From Planctomycetales bacterium (GTDB lineage: Bacteria > Planctomycetota > SBBH01), in contig SBBH01000195.1 of assembly GCA_005239795.1 (NCBI GenBank), positions 1 through 10,245 on the forward strand: a DNA stretch of 10,245 bases. Reading direction: 5' to 3'. Below are positions 6,147-10,245 of this stretch, piece after piece. The position numbers and the translations under genes were made by a program. Below the pieces are notes generated by a model. It was not told the DNA's origin. It ran no database searches and worked only from the letters and a program-made list of their open reading frames with translations. Numbering within the stretch: the stretch's first letter is position 1; the number at the start of each line of letters is the position of its first letter.

Positions 6147-6736
6147 CCGCCCGTCCGGGACCCGCCGTCCTCGTGGGGGTCACCGGAAGCATCGCCGCCT
6201 TCCGGACGTGCGACCTGGTGTCGCGCCTCTCCAAAGAGGGGTTTCGCGTCACCGTCCTCATGACGCGCGCGGCTCGGCGCTTTGTCACCCCCCTCACCTT
6301 CGAGACGCTTTCCCATCACAAGGTGGTGACCAGCCTCTGGACGCCCCAAACAGACGATCCGGAGCATGTGGCACTGGCGCGCGAGGCGGCCTGCTATGCC
6401 ATCACTCCCGCAACAGCCAACTGCCTGGCCAAGCTCGCCCTGGGACTCGCGGACGACGCCGTGACGACGACGGCCCTCGCGGCCCGTTGCCCGCTCATCG
6501 TCGCCCCCGCCATGAACTCCCGGATGTGGGAGCACCCAGCGGTTACCACGAACCTGGCAACGTTGCGCTCCCGCGGGACGGTGATCGTCAAACCCGAAGA
6601 GGGGATCCTGGCCTGCGGCACCTTCGGCCCGGGAAAGCTGGCCTCCTCTGACACACTCTACGCGGCCATCGTGAAAGCCGCGGGAGCCCCGAAAAAACTC
6701 TCGGCGGCGTTGTCCGAGCACTCCAAAAAGGTATAA
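6143..6736 (+). CDS. coaC: Phosphopantothenoylcysteine decarboxylase (stand-alone CoaC)
   Basis: CoaC is an FMN flavoprotein that decarboxylates 4'-phosphopantothenoylcysteine to 4'-phosphopantetheine in coenzyme A synthesis. The 197-aa product has TGSIAAF (14-20) for FMN binding, H75 in PEHVAL, the substrate motif PAMNSRMW (122-129) with N125, and C158 in LACGTFGPGKL. These positions coincide with the catalytic His75, Asn125 and Cys158 of E. coli Dfp as I recall them. The CoaB synthetase half usual in a fused Dfp of about 400 aa is absent: the frame stops at 6734-6736 and the next gene is unrelated. Start is GTG at 6143, overlapping the rpoZ stop, with AAGGAGAG upstream. CoaB must lie elsewhere or be replaced. 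Confidence 0.93.
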   Translation: MTARPGPAVLVGVTGSIAAFRTCDLVSRLSKEGFRVTVLMTRAARRFVTPLTFETLSHHKVVTSLWTPQTDDPEHVALAREAACYAITPATANCLAKLALGLADDAVTTTALAARCPLIVAPAMNSRMWEHPAVTTNLATLRSRGTVIVKPEEGILACGTFGPGKLASSDTLYAAIVKAAGAPKKLSAALSEHSKKV

Positions 6737-6737
6737 T
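6710..6737 (+). promoter_or_regulatory. Sigma-70-type promoter for the DUF1858 gene
   Basis: A perfect TATAAT (6732-6737) lies 16 nt after TTGTCC (6710-6715), a partial -35 match. The -10 box overlaps the coaC stop codon (TAA within GTATAAT). The predicted transcript start is near 6743-6745, exactly where the 26-nt repeat begins, giving a leader of about 40 nt. TATAAT is rare by chance in DNA this GC-rich. Confidence 0.65.
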
Positions 6738-6742
6738 TCGCT

Positions 6743-6768
6743 AGAAGTTGTTTTTGCGCGAATCCTAA
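6743..6768 (+). repeat. 26-nt shared element in the DUF1858 leader
   Basis: The block is AGAAGTTG followed by TTTTTGCGCGAATCCTAA (6751-6768). It matches the last 26 nt of ruvC (minus strand, 8525-8500) at 24 of 26 positions, and the final 18 nt are identical. In the ruvC-equivalent frame it reads KLFLRES-stop with an in-frame TAG before it. It is followed at once by the Shine-Dalgarno of the DUF1858 gene. It is either a regulatory sequence at an mRNA 5' end or a relic of a duplicated gene end. Confidence 0.7.
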
Positions 6769-6771
6769 CTT

Positions 6772-6778
6772 AAGGAGG
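6772..6778 (+). promoter_or_regulatory. Strong Shine-Dalgarno site of the DUF1858 gene
   Basis: AAGGAGG lies 6 nt before the ATG at 6785. It is one of only two near-perfect sites in the window. The other (AAGGAGG, 8489-8483 on the minus strand) serves the Lrp-type gene, which has the same 26-nt element upstream. Confidence 0.85.
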
Positions 6779-6784
6779 CATACG

Positions 6785-7042
6785 ATGGCGGACGCGGCCA
6801 AAAAATTCCACCGGGACATGACGATCGGCGAAGCGATGGCGACGCACGAACGCGCCGCGGAGGTGTTCATGTCCTTCCACCTCGGCGGGTGCTCCCACTG
6901 CGGCATCTCTACCGAGGAGACAATTTCGCAGGTATGCGCCGGCTACGGGATCCCGGAAGAGCTGCTTCTCGATGCCTTGAACGGCCTTTTTGAAGCGGCC
7001 TCAACCAATCCAACAAACACGCCTGTTCAAGGCGCCCATTAG
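6785..7042 (+). CDS. DUF1858 / hybrid-cluster-associated redox-disulfide domain protein
   Basis: This 85-aa cytoplasmic protein is a single DUF1858-type domain, also known as the hybrid-cluster-protein-associated redox disulfide domain. It shows the family pattern DMTIGEAMATHERAAEVFMSFHLGGCSHCGISTEETISQVCAGYGIPEELL split over about residues 11-58, with a CSHC (CxxC) pair at the centre and a further cysteine 14 residues on. The pair suggests a thiol-disulfide or metal-binding role; the physiological substrate is unknown. No hybrid cluster protein gene is nearby. It has its own promoter and strong Shine-Dalgarno, so it is probably expressed independently of gmk-rpoZ-coaC. The C-terminal tail (STNPTNTPVQGAH) is non-conserved. 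The gene ends convergently with the DegT gene. Confidence 0.85.
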   Translation: MADAAKKFHRDMTIGEAMATHERAAEVFMSFHLGGCSHCGISTEETISQVCAGYGIPEELLLDALNGLFEAASTNPTNTPVQGAH

Positions 7043-7071
7043 AATCTGCCCAAAAAATCTCCAGAAACAGA

Positions 7072-7120
7072 AGTCCTGAGTCTTCCCCGGCTCAGCACCG
7101 AGGACTCAGCACTCAGCACT
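7072..7120. repeat. Short CTCAGCACT-type repeat between convergent genes
   Basis: CTCAGCAC recurs at 7091-7098 and 7113-7120 with a close variant GACTCAGCAC at 7103-7112. CTGAGTC (7076-7082) is complementary to GACTCAG (7103-7109), giving a possible hairpin. The right end overlaps the last codons of the DegT gene, which reads it as KKC-stop. Similar CAGCACT strings are known as intergenic repeats in several environmental phyla. A T-run at 7120-7124 follows at a distance, so a plus-strand terminator role is possible but weak. Confidence 0.55.
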
Positions 7121-8183
7121 TTTTCAAAATGTCCTGAAGCGCCCCGATCACGCGCGCTTGGTCCTCGCTTGAGAGCGTCGGATAGTTCGGAAGTGACACG
7201 ATCCTGCGCGCCACCTCCTCAGCCCCGGGAAACCCTTGCCGGGGAAGCCCCAGGCATCGGTGGAGCATCGAGCGCGGGGCGATCGGCTGAATCGCTTCGA
7301 TCCGCCGACGCGCCAGGCGCCGCACAAGATCCTCCGCGCCGTTTGAAATCCTGATCACGAACCTGTAATAGGACGGCTCGCTAGGCGCCGCGGTCTCCTG
7401 GAACGACACCCCCTCGACGCGCGCGAGCGCTTTCCGGTAGGCGGCCGCGGCGCGGCGGCGGCGCGCCACGAATGACCCGAGGCGCTCAAGCTGCACACGC
7501 CCCAGGGCCGCCGCGATGTCGGTCATCTGATAATTGAAGCGGAGCACGCCATCGGTCCTTTTGTCGTAGTCGCGAAGATCCCGTGCGGCATCCAGGATCC
7601 CGGGGTGCCTGGCGGCGACCATCCCCCCAGCGCCAGAGGTCATCGGCTTCGTGGCCCCGAAGGAAAAGACCGCGGCATCCCCGCGGGTCCCAACGGGGCG
7701 CCCGGCCCAGCGGGCCCCGAGCGCCTGGGCGCAATCCTCGATCACCCAGAGGCCCATCGCGCCGAAAGGGGCCAGATCCATCGGAAAGCCGAAGGTGTGC
7801 GTCACAATCGCCCCGCGCGTGCGACGGCGCCTCCGGCGCTCGGCGTCCGCCGGATCGAGGTTCAAGTCCCACGGGCGCACATCGCAAGGGACAGGCCGCG
7901 CCCCCGTATAGCGCACGGCATGTAGAAGCGCCGTGCAGGCATAGGTGGGAACCAGAACCTCATCCCCCGGGCCGACCTTGAGCCCCAGAAGCGCCAGATG
8001 CAATGCGGCGGTGCCGGAACTGGTCGCAACGGCGCGGCCGGAAAACCCGAGACGGCGGTGGAACGCCGCCTCGAACTCGCGCACGCGATCCCCTTGAGCG
8101 ATCCAGCCGGACGCGAGCGCCGAGCAGACCGCCTTTTTCTCCAGTCCGCCCAGCGTCGGCCGGTTGTGCGAAATCGCTTTCAA
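7113..8183 (-). CDS. DegT/DnrJ/EryC1/StrS family PLP-dependent aminotransferase
   Basis: Members of this family transaminate keto-sugars of nucleotide-activated sugars for surface glycans, lipopolysaccharide or glycosides. The 356-aa product is near full length. It shows SSGTAALHLAL (55-65) for cofactor phosphate binding, PTYACTALLHAV, VIEDCAQALGA with D150 and Q153, and PLP lysine K179 in SFGATKPMTSGAGG. The C-terminal small domain contains YYRFVIRI. The start is a TTG at 8181-8183: no ATG or GTG lies upstream in frame, and the conserved N-terminus (ISHNRPTLGGLE) begins right after it; no close Shine-Dalgarno is visible, so the start is uncertain. The gene is 64 nt after the Lrp-type gene and may be its operon partner. 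Substrate cannot be told from sequence, and no other sugar gene is in view. Confidence 0.9.
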   Translation of the reverse strand: MKAISHNRPTLGGLEKKAVCSALASGWIAQGDRVREFEAAFHRRLGFSGRAVATSSGTAALHLALLGLKVGPGDEVLVPTYACTALLHAVRYTGARPVPCDVRPWDLNLDPADAERRRRRRTRGAIVTHTFGFPMDLAPFGAMGLWVIEDCAQALGARWAGRPVGTRGDAAVFSFGATKPMTSGAGGMVAARHPGILDAARDLRDYDKRTDGVLRFNYQMTDIAAALGRVQLERLGSFVARRRRAAAAYRKALARVEGVSFQETAAPSEPSYYRFVIRISNGAEDLVRRLARRRIEAIQPIAPRSMLHRCLGLPRQGFPGAEEVARRIVSLPNYPTLSSEDQARVIGALQDILKKC

Positions 8184-8247
8184 GCGACGACCGGATACAA
8201 CAAACTTCCGCCTCGTCTCTACGTTCCCCCGCCTCCCGTTTGCAACA

Positions 8248-8478
8248 TCACTCCAAAATGAGGTTGGAGACGGTGTTCCTGACCGATTTCAAGGTCCGGA
8301 TGTGCTTGACCACGATCTGAAGGATGTCCTCGTAAGATTTTCCCTGTACGAGGGCGATCAGATCCTGCTCCCCGGCCGTGAGATCCGCCGACAGGACGTA
8401 TTTCAACTTCCGAAGATCTCGCACGGACTCCTTTTCCTTGCCCGGGTAGACCCAAATCTTCACATAGGCTCGCGACAT
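8248..8478 (-). CDS. Stand-alone Lrp/AsnC ligand-binding (RAM-type) domain protein
   Basis: The 76-aa protein is a complete ferredoxin-like alpha-beta sandwich of the Lrp/AsnC effector-binding type, with strand YVKIWVYPG, helix KESVRDLRKL, strand KYVLSADLTAGEQDLIALVQG, helix EDILQIVVKHIRTL and final strand VRNTVSNLIL. The N-terminal helix-turn-helix of true Lrp regulators is missing, so it should not bind DNA by itself. Such lone domains can form oligomers that bind amino acids or other small ligands, or act as partners of full-length Lrp proteins; which applies here is unknown. A strong Shine-Dalgarno (AAGGAGG, 8489-8483) precedes the ATG at 8478. It lies 21 nt after ruvC, immediately behind the 26-nt element that ruvC shares with the DUF1858 leader. 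Confidence 0.85.
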   Translation of the reverse strand: MSRAYVKIWVYPGKEKESVRDLRKLKYVLSADLTAGEQDLIALVQGKSYEDILQIVVKHIRTLKSVRNTVSNLILE

Positions 8479-8499
8479 ACCCCCTCCTTTTTCTTCCCC

Positions 8500-8525
8500 T
8501 TAGGATTCGCGCAAAAATAACCTCT
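8500..8525 (-). repeat. 26-nt shared element at the ruvC 3' end
   Basis: Read on the minus strand this is AGAGGTTA followed by TTTTTGCGCGAATCCTAA (8517-8500). It encodes RuvC residues RLFLRES and the stop codon, and precedes the Shine-Dalgarno of the Lrp-type gene. It is 24/26 identical to 6743-6768; both differences are G/A transitions. The secG end shares the 13-nt core GCGCGAATCCTAA. Confidence 0.7.
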
Positions 8526-9054
8526 GTCGTTGACCAGGGATCTTCGCTCTTTGCACCTTTGTCCATCTCCGCTCCCGCGCCGTCCGATGGGCGCAGCAGA
8601 TCGCAACCGCCAGGGCGTCGGCAGCGTCTTCCGCCACCCCCACCGCCCGGCGCCCCACCAGGCGCTCCACCATGGCTGCCACCTGCGCCTTGGTGGCATT
8701 CCCGTTTCCGGTCACGGCGCGTTTTATGACCGCCGGAGGAAACTGGACCACGGGGACACCCGCGTCACGCAGGGCCACCAGGATCGCCCCGCGCGCCTCC
8801 CCCATGCGCAAAAGGCTGCGCACGTCCTTCCCATAATAGGCTTCCTCGATCGCCGCCACGTCAGGTTTCAGGCGCCGCGCCAGCGTCCGGAACCGCGCCG
8901 CCAGAGTCGCCAGCCGGTCGGGGAGATCCCCCGCGGCCGCGACCACGCCCCAGGAAACGTCGCCCCATCCCGGACAGGTTTCCAGAAAGCCAAATCCCGC
9001 CCGGCGCGAGCCGGGATCAACCCCTAAGATCCGGCATCGGGCGTTCGCTTTCAT
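8500..9054 (-). CDS. ruvC: Crossover junction endodeoxyribonuclease RuvC
   Basis: RuvC is the dimeric resolvase that cuts Holliday junctions during recombinational repair with RuvAB. The 184-aa protein has all four metal-binding acidic residues: D13 in GVDPGS, E70 in IEEAYYGKDVRS, and D143 and D146 in EDAADALAVAICC. The conserved GEARG (85-89) and TGNGNATKAQV (115-125) blocks are present. The tail after residue 156 is about 28 residues of basic non-conserved sequence ending LFLRES, encoded by the repeated element. It overlaps yebC by 4 nt (ATGA), the usual yebC-ruvC pairing, but ruvA and ruvB do not follow; the Lrp-type and DegT genes take their place. Confidence 0.96.
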   Translation of the reverse strand: MKANARCRILGVDPGSRRAGFGFLETCPGWGDVSWGVVAAAGDLPDRLATLAARFRTLARRLKPDVAAIEEAYYGKDVRSLLRMGEARGAILVALRDAGVPVVQFPPAVIKRAVTGNGNATKAQVAAMVERLVGRRAVGVAEDAADALAVAICCAHRTARERRWTKVQRAKIPGQRQRLFLRES

Positions 9055-9809
9055 GATGGCCCGCCGTTCTTCTGGGCCGCCGGGGAAGCCCTTCTGTAAT
9101 TGGCGTAAAGATTCTGAACATCGTCGAGGTCATCGAGCGCCTCGAGGATCGACTCCATCCGACGGACCTGGTCCTCAGAAAGCGCCACCACGGTCTTCGG
9201 AACCCTTCCGATCTCGCTTTTCGCGACGGCAATCCCGCGCGCGGCAAACCCCTCCTTGACGGCAGAAAAATTTTTGACCGAGCAGGTCACCTGGAAACCA
9301 TTCTCCTCGGCCTCCACGTCGTCGGCGCCAAGCGCCAAGGCTTCTTCGATCAGCCTCTCCTCGGTGATGGATGGCCCCTCGACCCAGAAAATCCCCTTCT
9401 TTTCGAAATTCCAGGCGACCGCTCCGGCGCCGGCGAGGCTCCCGCCGCTTTTCTCGAGCACCGTCCGGATGTCCGTCGCCGCGCGGTTCTTGTTGTCGGT
9501 CAGCGCCTCGATCACGATTGCCGTCCCGCCGGGGCCGTATCCCTCGTAGACGATCTCCTCAAAAGCGGCCCCGTCAGCGCCCGTGCCGGCGGCGCGGGCG
9601 ATTGCCCGCTCGATGTTCTCCTTGGGCATCGAGTACTCTCGCGCCTTCTCGATCGCATACTGAAGCTTGAGATTCATGTCCGAATCGGCCCCCCCCTGCC
9701 GGACGGCCGACATGATATGGCGGGACAGTTTCGAGAAGAGTTTTCCACGGCGGGAGTCCGTGACCCCCTTCTGCCGCTTGATCCGGGCCCAGTGGGAATG
9801 CCCCGCCAT
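9051..9809 (-). CDS. yebC: YebC/PmpR family protein
   Basis: YebC/PmpR proteins have been described as transcriptional regulators and, more recently, as ribosome-associated factors that help translate proline-rich stretches. The 252-aa product is complete. It has the N-terminal MAGHSHWARIKRQKG and RRGKLFSKL, the middle block MPKENIERAIARAAGTGADG and EIVYEGYGPGGTAIVIEALTDNKNR, and the acidic C-terminal part ending LDDLDDVQNLYANY. The ATG at 9809 is fixed by the family N-terminus. No Shine-Dalgarno is visible; a TATACT lies 6 nt before the ATG, so a leaderless transcript is possible. It is 40 nt after gpsA and overlaps ruvC. The last residues (RRASPAAQKNGGPS) are non-conserved. Confidence 0.97.
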   Translation of the reverse strand: MAGHSHWARIKRQKGVTDSRRGKLFSKLSRHIMSAVRQGGADSDMNLKLQYAIEKAREYSMPKENIERAIARAAGTGADGAAFEEIVYEGYGPGGTAIVIEALTDNKNRAATDIRTVLEKSGGSLAGAGAVAWNFEKKGIFWVEGPSITEERLIEEALALGADDVEAEENGFQVTCSVKNFSAVKEGFAARGIAVAKSEIGRVPKTVVALSEDQVRRMESILEALDDLDDVQNLYANYRRASPAAQKNGGPS

Positions 9810-9849
9810 GGCACTAGTATAGCGGCGCTCCGTCCGGAACCGGAGGGAG

Positions 9850-10245
9850 CTATTCCCCCTTGGGAGTCCGCTTCAGGAGATCCCCGACCGCCCGGCGCGG
9901 GTCCTTTCCCTCGAAGAGGATCCGGCATATCTCGCGCGTGATCGGCATATCGACGCCGTGGCGGCGCGCCAACCGCCAGCACGCCTTCGCGGTCGGCACC
10001 CCCTCGGCCACCTGCTCCATTCCAGCCAGGATCCGGGAGAGTGAAATCCCCCGCCCCAGGGCCCGTCCCACGCGGAGATTTCGCCCATGAGGGGAATAGG
10101 CGGTGGTCAAAAGATCCCCAAGCCCTGAGAGACCCCAGAACGTCTCCCGGCGCGCGCCCATCGCCGCACCCAGGCGACTGATCTCGACCAAACCGCGGCT
10201 CAAAAGCGCCGCCTTGGCGTTGTCCCCCAGTCCCAGGCCGTCGGC
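9850..10245 (-). CDS. gpsA: Glycerol-3-phosphate dehydrogenase [NAD(P)+], C-terminal part (cut by window edge)
   Basis: GpsA makes sn-glycerol 3-phosphate from dihydroxyacetone phosphate for phospholipid synthesis, using the metabolite that TpiA also handles. Only the last 131 residues lie in the window; the frame is open to the edge and the N-terminal nucleotide-binding domain is outside. Visible blocks are ADGLGLGDNAKAALLSRGL at the edge, ETFWGLSGLGDLLTT, SPHGRN (with the substrate-binding Arg of the SxRN motif), VAEGVPTAKA and PITREICRILFEG. The Thr-Cys-Ser usual after GLGDL reads Thr-Ala-Tyr here, a modest departure. The stop is TAG at 9852-9850, 40 nt before yebC. A start at the TTG near 10203 should not be used, because homology continues upstream. 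Confidence 0.95.
   Translation of the reverse strand, partial: ADGLGLGDNAKAALLSRGLVEISRLGAAMGARRETFWGLSGLGDLLTTAYSPHGRNLRVGRALGRGISLSRILAGMEQVAEGVPTAKACWRLARRHGVDMPITREICRILFEGKDPRRAVGDLLKRTPKGE

Noticed and set aside
6734..6790. Frameshifted coaBC
   Set aside because: No CoaB-like residues appear in any frame after 6736; the following 300 nt encode a complete DUF1858 domain.
9826..9846. CTCCG/CGGAG hairpin between gpsA and yebC as a terminator
   Set aside because: Short 5-bp stem with no following T-run on the minus strand, and the genes look co-transcribed.
1..10245. CRISPR array, prophage, transposase, toxin-antitoxin or defence genes
   Set aside because: No regularly spaced repeats and no protein of these families on either strand; the genes present are housekeeping.

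Overview
The window is a GC-rich (by eye mid-60s %) bacterial chromosomal segment made almost entirely of conserved housekeeping genes packed in two main transcription units. Tight 1-4 nt stop/start overlaps (ATGA, TGATG, GTGA) dominate. The gene set (family 4 uracil-DNA glycosylase, a Thermus-like short OPRT, YicC-Gmk-RpoZ-CoaC, a DUF1858 redox protein, a lone Lrp/AsnC ligand-binding domain, a DegT aminotransferase) points to an uncultured Gram-negative-type lineage of the deltaproteobacterial/Nitrospirota/Omnitrophota/Elusimicrobiota kind. I cannot fix the phylum from sequence alone. No phage, insertion sequence, CRISPR array, tRNA or rRNA is visible.

Layout. (1) 1-686 carries no convincing gene. 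It holds a hairpin-plus-T-run element at 50-171 and a field of GGGTTTC/GAAACCC inverted repeats at about 390-583. (2) 687-1367 (minus) is a uracil-DNA glycosylase, divergent from a plus-strand operon. (3) 1469-4901 (plus) is an exported helical-repeat protein, then tpiA, secG, pyrE and yicC, nearly all translationally coupled. (4) 4902-5317 is a 416-nt gap ending in a second copy of the 50-171 element, whose terminator stops 35 nt before gmk. (5) 5318-6736 is gmk-rpoZ-coaC, overlapping. (6) 6785-7042 is a DUF1858 CxxC protein with its own consensus-like promoter. (7) 7113-10245 is a minus-strand run read as gpsA (cut by the window edge), yebC, ruvC, a 76-aa Lrp-type ligand-binding domain and a DegT/DnrJ/EryC1 aminotransferase.

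How the genes fit together. The plus operon mixes glycolysis (TpiA), protein export (SecG), pyrimidine and guanine nucleotide synthesis (PyrE, Gmk), RNA turnover and transcription (YicC, RpoZ) and CoA synthesis (CoaC). The minus operon mixes phospholipid precursor synthesis (GpsA), translation or transcription control (YebC), Holliday junction resolution (RuvC) and probable surface-sugar synthesis (DegT).

The most interesting signals are noncoding. First, a roughly 120-130 nt element occurs twice (50-171 and 5167-5297). Its flanking sequence is conserved, but its terminator stem has different sequence in the two copies, as expected of a structured cis-regulatory RNA; one copy is the leader of gmk. 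Second, a 26-nt block (24/26 identical) occurs at the predicted 5' end of the DUF1858 mRNA and at the 3' end of ruvC, just ahead of the Lrp-type gene. A 13-nt core of it also ends secG.
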